Shown: positions 23,173 to 32,065 of the stretch, one piece after another
Numbering within the stretch: the first letter of the stretch is position 1
Layout: every line of letters starts with the position of its first letter
Origin: Oscillospiraceae bacterium
GTDB taxonomy: Bacteria; Bacillota_A; Clostridia; Oscillospirales; WRJC01
Assembly: GCA_009785015.1 (NCBI GenBank)
Contig: WQXD01000010.1
Location: 1 to 32,065 of the forward strand
DNA length: 32,065 bases
Reading direction: 5' to 3'
Position numbers and translations under genes: made by a program
Notes under the pieces: generated by a model
What the model saw: the letters and a program-made list of their open reading frames with translations, nothing else
Databases searched by the model: none
Told to the model about the DNA's origin: nothing

Positions 23173-23925
23173 ATGGAAGTAGTAACAATTCCGGAAGATG
23201 AGTTTGTTGTGTTGGGCGGTTCCAGCCGCGGGTACGCAAAAAAAGCGCGAATCGGCGATATGTGGTATAAAGTATCTGCCGGAACATTCAATGCTCAGGC
23301 CGAAGTAGTCGCTTCGCGGCTGGCAGCATATACGACTCTTGACGGTTTTGTGGGTTATGAAATGTGCATTGTAAACGGCGAATATGCCACAATGTCAAAA
23401 GATTATATTTGCGGTCGGCGATATGAAACATTAAAAGGCCTGCACGCGCGGGTGACAGGCACACCTATTGAATCGGTCACGCAGTACTTATCAGGGTATG
23501 ATCTTTTACAATATACCCGGAAGCTCATATTAGCCGAACTTGGATATGATATGATTCCGGCATTGAGTATGCTCCTGCAATTTGACGCTCTTGTGCTGAA
23601 TGAAGACAGGCATTTCAATAATATATTATTCGTAAACGAGGACAGCAAATGGGAGTTAGCTCCCGCGTTTGATTTTGATTGCGCTTTATTCTCCTGCGTT
23701 GAGAATTTGGATAATTTGAAAGAGTACAGGCAACCTGCACTTCCATATTGCGGAACGCATAAAGAACAGTTGGAACTTATGTATTCTGTGTCCGATATGC
23801 GATTGACTTTTAAACCTTTTGATGTTGAAAAAATTACAGATGGCGTTTGGGAAGAAAAACACCGAATTGGGAAGACCGAAATTACGGAGTATTTGAAGGG
23901 GGTGAAAATTGATGGGACGATATAA
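23173..23925 (+). CDS. HipA-like Ser/Thr kinase (C-terminal domain only)
   Basis: A 250-residue protein resembling the kinase core of HipA toxins. The catalytic loop LNEDRHFNN gives D145 and N150, and the metal-binding AFDFD gives D167/D169. At 250 residues it is shorter than classical HipA (about 440), and the usual N-subdomain 1 seems to be missing. An early GGSSRGYAKKARIG may be part of the nucleotide-binding side. No HipB-type helix-turn-helix gene is adjacent. Instead it overlaps by 14 bp a 107-residue gene downstream, and the pair lies between two copies of a 22-bp direct repeat. It could be a toxin kinase with a non-canonical partner, or a regulatory kinase; the target cannot be told. 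Confidence 0.85.
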   Translation: MEVVTIPEDEFVVLGGSSRGYAKKARIGDMWYKVSAGTFNAQAEVVASRLAAYTTLDGFVGYEMCIVNGEYATMSKDYICGRRYETLKGLHARVTGTPIESVTQYLSGYDLLQYTRKLILAELGYDMIPALSMLLQFDALVLNEDRHFNNILFVNEDSKWELAPAFDFDCALFSCVENLDNLKEYRQPALPYCGTHKEQLELMYSVSDMRLTFKPFDVEKITDGVWEEKHRIGKTEITEYLKGVKIDGTI

Positions 23926-24235
23926 TTGTAAATTCAGTTATTTTGTAAATGATAATAAAACAGCGGATGTTATTATTGACGAAGGAGTTGTAACATCACT
24001 GCGTTACACGGACGCCGCGCTTGATTTGCCTTTCGGCAATATTCCCGACAGCCGCATTTCACGTAAAACTATTGACTTGTTTTTTGAGGAACATTGTATC
24101 CCTGAATACAGAGCAAACCTCAAACAGTTTCTCAAATATTACGGTTTAGAAAAGTTTGACGCTTACGAGATTTGCAGGAGAACCAACGGAACGATGGCAG
24201 ATATGCCGTACAGGATAGAATGGAAAGAAAATTAA
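23912..24235 (+). CDS. Small protein paired with the HipA-like kinase
   Basis: A 107-residue protein starting at ATG 23912 after AAGGGGGTG, with its first 14 bases inside the kinase gene. The N-terminal half is beta-rich (YNCKFSYFVNDNKTADVII). The C-terminal half is helical and charged (RANLKQFLKYYGLEKFDAYEI, then CRRTNGTMADM). I see no DNA-binding motif and do not recognise a named family. The overlap suggests stoichiometric production with the kinase, as for an antitoxin, or a split-off N-terminal part of HipA as reported for HipBST systems. That interpretation is inference. Confidence 0.8.
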   Translation: MGRYNCKFSYFVNDNKTADVIIDEGVVTSLRYTDAALDLPFGNIPDSRISRKTIDLFFEEHCIPEYRANLKQFLKYYGLEKFDAYEICRRTNGTMADMPYRIEWKEN

Positions 24236-24251
24236 ATATCGCATATAAAAG

Positions 24252-24297
24252 GCCGTTTTGGATATAGCATTTGAGGTTATACGCCGGCGGTTTTTTT
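24252..24297 (+). terminator. Possible terminator after the kinase pair
   Basis: GCCG at 24252-24255 may pair with CGGC at 24285-24288, followed by GG and seven T (24291-24297). The stem is short and the loop long, so the call is weak. Confidence 0.35.
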
Positions 24298-24308
24298 GTT
24301 TGCATAAA

Positions 24309-24330
24309 AATGTAATTCTAAATAAAAATT
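24309..24330. repeat. 22-bp direct repeat, right copy
   Basis: Exact second copy of 23089-23110, 1220 bp further on. It lies in the intergenic region just before the histidine-kinase operon promoter. Confidence 0.9.
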
Positions 24331-24343
24331 TTACCAAAAAGTG

Positions 24344-24372
24344 ATGACAAACGGCAATTTTTGTGGTATTAT
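24344..24372 (+). promoter_or_regulatory. Probable promoter of the histidine kinase-glycosidase operon
   Basis: ATGACA at 24344-24349 and TATTAT at 24367-24372 with a 17-bp spacer, five and five of six matches. The first gene starts at 24448 after a perfect AGGAGG. Confidence 0.55.
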
Positions 24373-24447
24373 ATATAAAGCAATATGGAAAAGCGCACCA
24401 GGCTCAAATAAAACCATTTCAAATAACAGATAACAGGAGGCCGCAGT

Positions 24448-27400
24448 ATGAAAGAAACGGATAAAAGCCAAAAATTTCCGGAAACGGACGAGCTTATGGG
24501 GGTGATATTGGATTCAACTCCTCTTGTCGCGCAGTTTTGGGATGAAAATCTCAAAGTGATCGAATGCAACCAGGCGGCGGTCAAAATGTTCAACCTGTCA
24601 AATAAACAGGAATATATCGACAGGTATCTCGAGCTCATGCCGGAATTTCAACCGAACGGACAGCAGTCGTTTGAGCTGCTCAAAAAATTGATTGAGCAGA
24701 CATACAAAGAGGGTTATCAGAAATTTGAATGGATGCGGCAGTCGCTTGACGGTGAACCGATACCGGTCGAGAATATTTTGGTGCGCGTAAACTGCAATGG
24801 CAGAGATCTTGTCGTGGGATATTGCAGGGATTTGAGGGAACAGAAAAAAATGCTCAAGCTCCAGGATGAGCTGGCGGTTTCAGCCGCCCGTCTGAAAGCC
24901 GTCGTCGCCAACTATCCGGGCGCGATATGCAGCGCGGACAGAAACTTCCGCATAACCCTTTTTGACGGGTTGCTCGTTCCGCATCTCATAAATAAGAATT
25001 TGTTTTTTGAAGGGCAAGACCTTCACGTGGCACTGGAAAAAGACGAATTCAAGCATATTTTGGAAAAATTATACGCCACTTTCACCGAAGGGGCGCAGGA
25101 TTGGTCCTTTGAATCGAACGGCAAGTCGCTCCACATGACCACCACTCCGATCCACGACGAAAACGGAGAGATATCCAGCTTAGTCGCAAAAATCGACGAT
25201 GTCACGAAAATGACAAACATCCAAAAGCAATTGGAAACCGCCCTCAAACAATCGGAAGACGCCATTCGCGCATACGAGGCGGCGCAGACCACCACCTTGG
25301 CCATGGTCGAAACCAACCCGCATATGAATGTCTTATTGGACGATAAGTTTCAGGTCATAAACTGCAACCGCGCCGCCGTCAAATTTATGGGGTTCGAGAC
25401 AAAGGAGGAGTTTCGCGCCGGATTCGCGGGGCGCATGGCGAATATCATACCAAAATACCAGCCCAACGGAAAGGCTTCTCTGTCTTTGGCCAGAAGGCTC
25501 GCGGTCGCGGTAAAGGAAGGCCATATATCCTTTGATACCTCGGTGAATATGGGCGGTATCGAACGCACTCTGAATATGGAGCTGATAAGAATTCCTTACG
25601 GAGACAGCTTTGCCATCGTAGCCTATGTTTTTGACATGACCGGCATATACGAGCAGGAGAAAAAGCTCAAATCCGCCCTCGAAAGCGCCGAAACCGCGGT
25701 GCAAGCGTCCAAAGCGGCACAGATTACCACATCCGCCATGTTTGACTCCAATCCCCATATGAACGTATTGTTCAACAGCAGTTTCAAAGTGATCGACTGC
25801 AATCCCGCCGCCATTAAATTCTTCGGGTTTGACACAAAGGAAAATTTCCTCGCCGGATTTATCGAGCGCATAGTCACAAGCATACCGAAAGTGCAGCCGG
25901 ACGGAAGAACCTCTATTCCGCTCTCTGAAAGGCTTATCACCGCCGTGAAAGAAGGCAGCGCCAAATTTGAAACAGAACTGTTTATGGGCGGTGTGAAACG
26001 GAATTTGGACGTTGAATTTAAGAGGATCCCCTACGAAGGCAGCTTCGCCATTGTGGGTTATGTGTATGATATGACCTTGTTCCGCGCGCGTGAAATGGAG
26101 CTTGCCCGCCTTTATGAACTCAATAAGGTTCAACTGAAAGAATTGAATCTCGCCCTTAAAGAAGCCGAAGCCGCCAACAAAGCGAAGAGTTCGTTCCTTT
26201 CCACGATGAGTCATGAAATCCGCACGCCCATGAACGCGATACTCGGCATCACCGAGATACAGCTTCAAAACGACGATATTGACCCGAACATACAGGAAGC
26301 ATTTGAAAAAATCTACGCTTCCGGCGACCTTTTACTGGGTATTATAAACGACATACTCGACTTGTCCAAGATCGAGGCGGGCAAAATGGAACTCAATATC
26401 AATAAATACGAGCTGTCAAGCCTGATCAGCGATACCGCGCAGATCAATATGATGCGCATAGGCAGCAAACCCGTCGAATTTGAGCTGGAAATAGATGAAA
26501 ACATACCTCTGGCAGTCACGGGCGACGAGCTGCGCGTCAAGCAAATTTTAAACAATATACTGTCAAACGCGTTTAAGTACACGACATCAGGCAAGGTCAA
26601 AATGTCGGTGTCGGCCGAGCGCGGCGAAGATGAAAACGTCATCACGCTCATATATACCATAAGCGATACCGGCCAGGGCATGACAAAACAGCAGGTGGCG
26701 AAACTGTTTGAGGAATACTCCCGTTTCAATCAGGAAACCAACCGTTCCACCGAGGGAACGGGACTCGGAATGAGCATAACGCGGAATCTCATATATCTGA
26801 TGGGCGGCAAGATATTCATAGAGAGCGAACTGGGCATAGGTTCCGTGTTTACCATACACCTGCCGCAGGGCAATGCGGGGCCCGATATTCTGGGCAAGGA
26901 ATTGGTTGAAAACCTGAAAAATTTCCGCACGAGCAGCAGGGCTCAGATGAAACGGGTGCAGATAACGCGCCAGCCCATGCCCTACGGCAGCGTTTTGATT
27001 GTGGACGATGTGGAAACGAACATATATGTCGCAAAAGGGCTTCTGTCGCCGTATAAACTCAAAATAGACTCCGGCGGCAGTGGATTTGCCGCAATTGAAA
27101 AAATCAAGAACGGCAACGTGTATGACATCATATTCATGGATCACATGATGCCGGAAATGGACGGCATCGAAGCCACCAAAATCATACGCGGCATGGGGTA
27201 TACCAATTCCATCGTCGCACTGACTGCGAACGCCGTCGCGGGGCAGGCGGATATATTCCTCAAAAACGGATTTGACGACTTCATCTCAAAACCCATAGAC
27301 GTGCGCCAGTTGAACTCCGTGCTGAATAAGCTGATACGCGATAAACAGCCGCCGGAGGTCATCTTGCAGGAAACAAAAGACGAATCCAAAAGCGGCGATT

Positions 27401-27945
27401 TTCAGTCGGATATGGACCCTCTGTTCGTCGAAATCTTTGTTCGGGACGCTTTAAAAGCCCTCGGAATATTGGAGAAGATCGAAGCGGAAAAGGACTATGC
27501 GAATAAAGATACCCTGCAAAGCTATATAATCAATGTACACGGTATGAAGAGCGCGCTCGCCAATATCGGAAAAATGGACTTGTCCGCCGCGGCGCTGAAA
27601 TTGGAAGCGGCAGCCAGGGAGGGACTGCTTACAATGGTAGCGTCCGACACTTTTGCTTTTTTGAAATCATTGCGGGCTTATGTGGAAGAAATCGCTCCGC
27701 GGGATGAAGCGGTTGTCGCGTCGGAAGATGAAGATAAGGCATTTTTGCGCGAGAAGCTGCTTTTGATAAAGGAGGCGTGCGAATATTACGACAGAAATAC
27801 CGCCGACGACGAGCTGGCCGAACTCCGCAGCAAGTCATGGTCGCAGCAAACCGGCGAACTGCTCGGCAAGACTTCCGAACGACTGCTGCACGGTGATTTC
27901 GATGAAATCATAGATGCAATAAACGCATTTACAGATATACTGTAA
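24448..27945 (+). CDS. Soluble hybrid histidine kinase: four PAS-like, HisKA, HATPase, REC, HPt
   Basis: A 1165-residue cytoplasmic sensor with no membrane segment. Four PAS-like units occupy about residues 1-560; the first, third and fourth are clear repeats ([39 protein letters not shown]), and the second is divergent. The HisKA box [10 protein letters not shown] has the phospho-accepting H589. The HATPase domain shows the N box ([10 protein letters not shown]) and [10 protein letters not shown] receiver domain follows with D853/D854 and phospho-site D898 ([11 protein letters not shown]). The C-terminus is HPt-like with H1031 ([13 protein letters not shown]). A full His-Asp-His relay is thus in one chain, passing to the next gene or another regulator. 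It is the first gene of a tight rightward series with a second hybrid kinase 28 bp downstream. Confidence 0.94.
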   Translation: MKETDKSQKFPETDELMGVILDSTPLVAQFWDENLKVIECNQAAVKMFNLSNKQEYIDRYLELMPEFQPNGQQSFELLKKLIEQTYKEGYQKFEWMRQSLDGEPIPVENILVRVNCNGRDLVVGYCRDLREQKKMLKLQDELAVSAARLKAVVANYPGAICSADRNFRITLFDGLLVPHLINKNLFFEGQDLHVALEKDEFKHILEKLYATFTEGAQDWSFESNGKSLHMTTTPIHDENGEISSLVAKIDDVTKMTNIQKQLETALKQSEDAIRAYEAAQTTTLAMVETNPHMNVLLDDKFQVINCNRAAVKFMGFETKEEFRAGFAGRMANIIPKYQPNGKASLSLARRLAVAVKEGHISFDTSVNMGGIERTLNMELIRIPYGDSFAIVAYVFDMTGIYEQEKKLKSALESAETAVQASKAAQITTSAMFDSNPHMNVLFNSSFKVIDCNPAAIKFFGFDTKENFLAGFIERIVTSIPKVQPDGRTSIPLSERLITAVKEGSAKFETELFMGGVKRNLDVEFKRIPYEGSFAIVGYVYDMTLFRAREMELARLYELNKVQLKELNLALKEAEAANKAKSSFLSTMSHEIRTPMNAILGITEIQLQNDDIDPNIQEAFEKIYASGDLLLGIINDILDLSKIEAGKMELNINKYELSSLISDTAQINMMRIGSKPVEFELEIDENIPLAVTGDELRVKQILNNILSNAFKYTTSGKVKMSVSAERGEDENVITLIYTISDTGQGMTKQQVAKLFEEYSRFNQETNRSTEGTGLGMSITRNLIYLMGGKIFIESELGIGSVFTIHLPQGNAGPDILGKELVENLKNFRTSSRAQMKRVQITRQPMPYGSVLIVDDVETNIYVAKGLLSPYKLKIDSGGSGFAAIEKIKNGNVYDIIFMDHMMPEMDGIEATKIIRGMGYTNSIVALTANAVAGQADIFLKNGFDDFISKPIDVRQLNSVLNKLIRDKQPPEVILQETKDESKSGDFQSDMDPLFVEIFVRDALKALGILEKIEAEKDYANKDTLQSYIINVHGMKSALANIGKMDLSAAALKLEAAAREGLLTMVASDTFAFLKSLRAYVEEIAPRDEAVVASEDEDKAFLREKLLLIKEACEYYDRNTADDELAELRSKSWSQQTGELLGKTSERLLHGDFDEIIDAINAFTDIL

Positions 27946-27973
27946 CCGTATATCCGAGAAGAGGTGTTTTAAT

Positions 27974-29503
27974 ATGCAAAAAACAATATTTGTGGTAGAC
28001 GACAACGATACAAATTTATCCGTGGCAAACAATGCCCTAAAAGAATCCTACCGGGTGATTACCCTGCCCTCTGCCGCAAAAATGTTTAAGTTTTTGGAAA
28101 AAGTCACGCCCGACTTAATTTTGTTGGACATCGAAATGCCCGAGATGAACGGTTATGAAGCGATGGCGCTTTTGAAAGCCGACGAACGTTTTTCGGGCAT
28201 CCCGGTTATTTTCCTGACCTCCAAAACCGACGAAGGCAGCGAATTGGAAGGTTTCGGGCTCGGCGCTATGGATTACGTCACAAAGCCGTTCAGCACGCCG
28301 CTGCTGCTCAAGCGCATCGAACACCAGCTTTTAATCGTCCAGAACGCGAAGGAACTGGAAGAGGCCAACATCGCCAAAAGCATTTTTTTGGCGAATATGA
28401 GCCATGAGATACGCACTCCGATGAACGCCATCGTAGGCATGACGCATATAGGGGAAACAGCCAAGGATATCGAAAAAAAAGATTACGCTTTCGGGAAAAT
28501 AAAAGCCGCGTCCAATCACCTTTTGGGCATCATCAACGATACTCTGGATCTGTCAAAGATCGAAGCGGGGAAATTAGAGCTTTCCCCGGTGGAATTTGAG
28601 TTTGAAAAAACACTTCAGCGGGTGGTGGACGTCAACCGGATCCGCATAGACGAAAAAAAACTGAACTTTTCGGTGCATATCGAAGATTCCGTACCCAAGT
28701 ATTTGTGCGCGGATGAGCAGCGGCTGGCTCAGGTCGTTACAAACCTGCTGTCAAACGCGGTGAAGTTCACGCCGGAGGGCGGCAGTATAGAAATATATTC
28801 GGATTATCTCGGCGAAAAAGACGGCGTATGCACAATACAGCTGTCGGTGACCGATTCGGGCATCGGCATAAGCCCCGAGCAGCAATCCAAGCTGTTTAAG
28901 TCTTTCCAGCAGGCCGAATCCAGCACATCGCGCAAATTCGGCGGCACCGGTCTCGGGCTCGCGATCTCAAAGAGCATCGTCGAGATGATGGGCGGAGAGA
29001 TCCGGGTCGAATCCGAATTGGGCAAGGGCGCGTCTTTCAGTTTTACCGTCAGCGCGATTCCCGTCGACGAGCTGCCCGGCGCGGACAAGCAGGAAGAAGA
29101 ACACGCGAAAACCGTCGAGCAATTCGAAGGGCGCCGCGTTTTGCTTGCGGAAGATGTGGACATCAACCGCGAAATCGTGACGGCGCTGCTGGAGCCGACG
29201 CTGCTGGCGATAGACTGCGCGGAGGACGGAGAACAGGCCGTTGTTATGTTTAGGGAAAACCCCGAAAAGTATGACGCGATTTTCATGGATATCCAGATGC
29301 CGAAAATGAACGGGTTCGAGGCGACGCGGGCCATACGCGAGCTCGGCGTACCGGGGGCAAAAAAGATACCCATCATAGCGATGACGGCCAGCGTATTTGC
29401 CGAGGACGTAAAAAAATGCCTTGACGCGGGTATGGACGACCATGTGGGCAAACCGTTGAATTTCGCCGAAGTTTTGGACAAACTGCGCATATATTTGCGC
29501 TGA
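27974..29503 (+). CDS. Hybrid kinase with two receivers: REC, HisKA, HATPase, REC
   Basis: A 509-residue soluble protein. The N-terminal receiver (VVDDNDTN, then [11 protein letters not shown]) has phospho-site D52 and the conserved K in VTKPF. The HisKA box [10 protein letters not shown] carries H144. The HATPase has the N box NLLSNAVKF and GTGLGLAIS. The C-terminal receiver ([11 protein letters not shown], then [11 protein letters not shown]) has D439. There is no DNA-binding output domain. The likely route is from the HPt of the preceding kinase to one of these receivers, ending on an output protein encoded elsewhere. The start ATG follows AGAAGAGGTG. The next gene, a glycoside hydrolase, starts 16 bp after it with a strong AGGAGG site, so signalling and glycan genes appear to share a transcript. 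Confidence 0.94.
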   Translation: MQKTIFVVDDNDTNLSVANNALKESYRVITLPSAAKMFKFLEKVTPDLILLDIEMPEMNGYEAMALLKADERFSGIPVIFLTSKTDEGSELEGFGLGAMDYVTKPFSTPLLLKRIEHQLLIVQNAKELEEANIAKSIFLANMSHEIRTPMNAIVGMTHIGETAKDIEKKDYAFGKIKAASNHLLGIINDTLDLSKIEAGKLELSPVEFEFEKTLQRVVDVNRIRIDEKKLNFSVHIEDSVPKYLCADEQRLAQVVTNLLSNAVKFTPEGGSIEIYSDYLGEKDGVCTIQLSVTDSGIGISPEQQSKLFKSFQQAESSTSRKFGGTGLGLAISKSIVEMMGGEIRVESELGKGASFSFTVSAIPVDELPGADKQEEEHAKTVEQFEGRRVLLAEDVDINREIVTALLEPTLLAIDCAEDGEQAVVMFRENPEKYDAIFMDIQMPKMNGFEATRAIRELGVPGAKKIPIIAMTASVFAEDVKKCLDAGMDDHVGKPLNFAEVLDKLRIYLR

Positions 29504-29519
29504 GAAAAGGAGGGGCATA

Positions 29520-30827
29520 ATGCAAAGGCTGAAAATACATGAAAACGGGCGTTATATAGTAAACGCGGACGGTTCGCAGTTTTTCTATATGGGCGATACG
29601 GCCTGGGAACTTTTCCACAGGCTCGACAGGGGCGAAACGGATTATTATCTCAACAACAGGGCAAAGAAAAAATTTAACGTGATACAGGCCGTCCTGCTCG
29701 CCGAATTCGAGGGATTGAACGTGCCGAACGCCTACGGGCGCTGTCCGCTGCTCAAAAATTCTGACGGGCGGTATGACCCGGCGAAACCCGATGAAAGCGG
29801 TGAATACGGATACTGGGAACATGCCGATTACGTTGTCGGGCAGGCTGCCTCGCTCGGATTGTATATCGGTATGCTTCCGACATGGGGGGATAAATTCAAT
29901 CTGAGCTGGGGCAAAGGCCCTGAAATATTCACGCCGGAGAACGCGTATATCTACGGAAAATGGGTCGGGGCGAGATATGCCCGGTTTGACAATATCATAT
30001 GGATACTGGGAGGCGACCGCCCGCTTGCCACAAGGGCGCACCACGATATAATAAATAACATGGCGGCAGGCATACGCGACGCGGGCGCAAACCAGCTCAT
30101 GACATATCACCCCACGGGCGGCAGGTCGTCGTCGGAGCAGAGCCATCATGAGGCCTGGCTTGATTTCAATATGATACAGTCCGGACACGACAAAATCAAC
30201 GGCGAGAATTACAGGCTTGTCGGGCGCGACTACAATCTTGCGCCGGTAAAGCCGACGATGGACGCGGAACCGAGATATGAGGATCACGGGGTGAACTTCA
30301 ATGCGGCAAACGGATATTTCGACGACTGGGACGTGCGTCAGGCTCTTTACTGGGGCGTGTTTTCGGGCGCCTGCGGCGCGACTTACGGGCATCACAGCGT
30401 TTGGGGCATGATAAAAAACAGGGCCGACCCGTATTTCCCCGAGGGTTATTTCCCCGTTCTTTATCCCGAAGCGCTGGACCGCCCGGGGGCGTTCGCCGCC
30501 GCGCATCTTTCAAACCTTATGAACTCGCGCGATTTTTTGAACAATGTACCCGCTCAGGAGATAATAGCCGGAAATTATTCCGGAGCGCCTCATATAAAAG
30601 CAATCAAAAATAAAAATTACGCGTATATATATTCGCCCTGCGGGCTCCAGATAAAAATAGCGCGGGACGCCTTGGGCTTTGAGCCCGATATTTTCGCGTA
30701 CTATAACCCGCGAAACGGCGAATATACAAAGGCGGACCCCGAAATCAAACCGGGCGGTATAACGGAGTTTACACCGCCTTCATCCGGCAGGAATAACGAC
30801 TGGGTTTTGGTCGCCGAACAAAAGTGA
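29520..30827 (+). CDS. DUF4038/GH140-like glycoside hydrolase (apiosidase-like)
   Basis: A 435-residue protein with a (beta/alpha)8 catalytic domain of the DUF4038 type, followed by a beta-rich C-terminal domain (about residues 350-435). The start FYMGDTAWELFHRLDR is characteristic. Likely catalytic acids are D166 (IWILGGDRP) and E250 (TMDAEPRYED), in the positions of the Asp/Glu pair of the rhamnogalacturonan-II apiosidase BT1012 (GH140). No signal peptide is present, so it would act in the cytoplasm on imported oligosaccharides. It is followed by an alpha-L-fucosidase gene at 32 bp. The exact linkage cut is not determinable, since DUF4038 covers several activities. Confidence 0.88.
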   Translation: MQRLKIHENGRYIVNADGSQFFYMGDTAWELFHRLDRGETDYYLNNRAKKKFNVIQAVLLAEFEGLNVPNAYGRCPLLKNSDGRYDPAKPDESGEYGYWEHADYVVGQAASLGLYIGMLPTWGDKFNLSWGKGPEIFTPENAYIYGKWVGARYARFDNIIWILGGDRPLATRAHHDIINNMAAGIRDAGANQLMTYHPTGGRSSSEQSHHEAWLDFNMIQSGHDKINGENYRLVGRDYNLAPVKPTMDAEPRYEDHGVNFNAANGYFDDWDVRQALYWGVFSGACGATYGHHSVWGMIKNRADPYFPEGYFPVLYPEALDRPGAFAAAHLSNLMNSRDFLNNVPAQEIIAGNYSGAPHIKAIKNKNYAYIYSPCGLQIKIARDALGFEPDIFAYYNPRNGEYTKADPEIKPGGITEFTPPSSGRNNDWVLVAEQK

Positions 30828-30859
30828 TGGAAATATATACAAAAAAAGGAGGAATACAG

Positions 30860-32065
30860 ATGAAAATAAAACCGACGAAAAAGCAGCTGGAATTTATGGA
30901 TTGGGAATTCGGACTGTTTCTGCACTTCGGCATACGGACGTTCTATGAAGGGCACAGGGACTGGGACGGCAAGCCGATGCCTCTGTCGGGATTCAATCCC
31001 GGCGCGCTGGACTGCGAAAACTGGATACTCACAGCGAAAGAAGCAGGCGCGAAATACGCGATATTGGTGTGCAAACATCACGACGGCTTCGCCAACTGGC
31101 AGTCGGAATACAGCGAATATTCCGTGAAAAACACGCCGTGGAAAAACGGCCGCGGCGATGTGGTGAGGGAATTTACGGACGCCTGCCGCAAGCATGGCAT
31201 AAAAACGGGGCTCTATTACTCGCCCGCGGAAAACGGGTATAAAGAGCGCACGGCAAAGGAATATGACGATTATTTTGTCAATCAGATAGGCGAGCTGCTG
31301 ACAAATTACGGAAAGATCGATTATCTGTGGTTTGACGGCTGCGGCTCCGAAGGGCATGAATACGACAAAGGCAGGATCATATCGGTCATACGCGGAATGC
31401 AGCCCGAGATTCTCATATTCAACATGTGGGATCCCGATGTGCGGTGGTGCGGCAACGAAACCGCTTTGGCGTCGTTTGACAACTCGAATATGGTGTCCGC
31501 CGTCGATTTTTCGATTTTGGCGGAGACGAAAGACGATTTGGGCCAGGAGCATTTTTTGCCAGCGGAATGCAACTGCATGATGCGCGAAAACAACTGGTTT
31601 TACAGCGACAGCGACGAACATACAGTAAAAAGCCTCGACGAGCTTGTTGGCATATATTATCAGTCGGTGGGGCGCGGCGGAAATCTTTTGATCAATATCG
31701 GACCCGACAGAAGAGGGCTGCTGCCCGACAAAGACGCAGGCAGGCTGATCGAATTGGGCAATGAAATCAAGAGGAGGTTTTCAAATCCCGTACAGTCGGA
31801 ATTCAGCCGAACCGAAAGCGGAGGTATTATAAAGCCGAAAGAGCGGGCTCTGATCAATCATTTGGTGCTCGGGGAGGACTTGGGCGGCGGGGAAAGCGTT
31901 TCGGAGTTCAGAATATACATAAAAGCGCCCCATGTCTATAACGAGGTATGCATATATGCGGGCAAGACCATCGGGCGCAAACGCATAATAATCTTTCCGG
32001 CTGTCAACGCCTCGGAGATTATCATCAAGATAATCAAATCCGAAGGGGATTTTTGCCTGACCAAA
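30860..32065 (+). CDS. Alpha-L-fucosidase, GH29 (3' end outside window)
   Basis: The gene starts at ATG 30860 after AAGGAGG and is still open at the window end (402 codons present). The N-terminal catalytic barrel is recognisable from FGLFLHFGIRTFYEG, AKYAILVCKHHDGFANW, the nucleophile region DYLWFDG with D159, and GRGGNLLINIGPDRRG. These are standard GH29 motifs; the acid/base residue is variable in this family and I cannot place it. The visible C-terminal part (from about residue 330) is a beta-rich domain. There is no signal peptide, suggesting intracellular removal of L-fucose from imported glycans. It is the last visible gene of the kinase-glycosidase series. Confidence 0.93.
   Translation, partial: MKIKPTKKQLEFMDWEFGLFLHFGIRTFYEGHRDWDGKPMPLSGFNPGALDCENWILTAKEAGAKYAILVCKHHDGFANWQSEYSEYSVKNTPWKNGRGDVVREFTDACRKHGIKTGLYYSPAENGYKERTAKEYDDYFVNQIGELLTNYGKIDYLWFDGCGSEGHEYDKGRIISVIRGMQPEILIFNMWDPDVRWCGNETALASFDNSNMVSAVDFSILAETKDDLGQEHFLPAECNCMMRENNWFYSDSDEHTVKSLDELVGIYYQSVGRGGNLLINIGPDRRGLLPDKDAGRLIELGNEIKRRFSNPVQSEFSRTESGGIIKPKERALINHLVLGEDLGGGESVSEFRIYIKAPHVYNEVCIYAGKTIGRKRIIIFPAVNASEIIIKIIKSEGDFCLTK

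Noticed and set aside
19829..24240. Complete integrative element at tRNA-Thr
   Set aside because: No integrase, relaxase or repeat of the tRNA end was found in the window, so only an accessory block is claimed.
23089..24330. CRISPR array or insertion sequence from the 22-bp repeats
   Set aside because: There are only two copies 1220 bp apart, the interval codes for a kinase pair, and there is no transposase or inverted terminal repeat.
25333..26268. A 311-codon minus-strand frame inside the histidine kinase gene
   Set aside because: It is antisense to the PAS and HisKA coding region, which has full motif support.
29373..30506. A 377-codon minus-strand frame
   Set aside because: It spans the junction of the second kinase and the GH140-like gene in antisense and shows no domain or start signal.

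Overview
The window looks like a chromosomal segment of an anaerobic, Gram-positive, carbohydrate-degrading Clostridia-type bacterium, probably gut-associated and not one I can name. The reasons are lipoprotein signal peptides with Bacillota-style lipoboxes, QueT under a preQ1-type leader, an anaerobic sulfatase-maturase-type radical SAM enzyme, strong AGGAGG-like ribosome binding sites, and many near-perfect TTGACA/TATAAT promoters. Both tRNA genes encode their CCA end.

Layout. (1) 1-4631: divergent transcription from about 1743-1837. Leftward run an L-arabinose-isomerase-like enzyme and a truncated lipoprotein gene. Rightward run a Gfo/Idh/MocA protein that lacks the usual EKP lysine and a solute-binding lipoprotein. 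(2) 4648-8936: a leftward operon of solute-binding lipoprotein, TIM-barrel sugar isomerase/epimerase and an IolD-like ThDP enzyme, the last two coupled by an ATGA overlap. (3) 8962-11599: a leftward pair of solute-binding lipoprotein and a duplicated cysteine-rich DUF1284-like protein, with a long structured leader that also holds an opposing consensus promoter. (4) 11676-11840: tRNA-Arg(CCU) with promoter and terminator. (5) 11943-15616: Gfo/Idh/MocA oxidoreductase, DHHW/AlgX-like membrane protein and radical SAM maturase. (6) 15643-17153: preQ1-I-like riboswitch, queT and lgt. (7) 17190-19678: solute-binding lipoprotein, an unrecognised possibly TIM-barrel enzyme, and a terminator. (8) 19700-19880: tRNA-Thr(GGU). 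(9) 19925-24330: accessory block downstream of the tRNA, with XRE regulator, ImmA/IrrE peptidase, Y-family polymerase, a small partner ORF, a Lar-like zinc ribbon, and a HipA-like mini-kinase with an overlapping small gene between two copies of a 22-bp direct repeat. (10) 24344-32065: two soluble hybrid histidine kinases followed at short spacing by a GH140/DUF4038-like hydrolase and a GH29 alpha-L-fucosidase, the latter cut by the window end.

How it works together. Most of the window reads as a mosaic of small sugar-utilisation operons. Each pairs a surface solute-binding lipoprotein with one or two cytosolic enzymes, and no ABC permease or ATPase gene is present, so membrane components must lie elsewhere. 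Neither glycosidase has a signal peptide, which suggests intracellular processing of imported oligosaccharides such as rhamnogalacturonan-II or fucosylated fragments. Lgt, encoded here, is the enzyme that lipidates such binding proteins. The most unusual items are the repeat-bounded HipA-like kinase pair, the duplicated cysteine-rich protein, the structured leader with facing promoters, and the kinase-glycosidase linkage.
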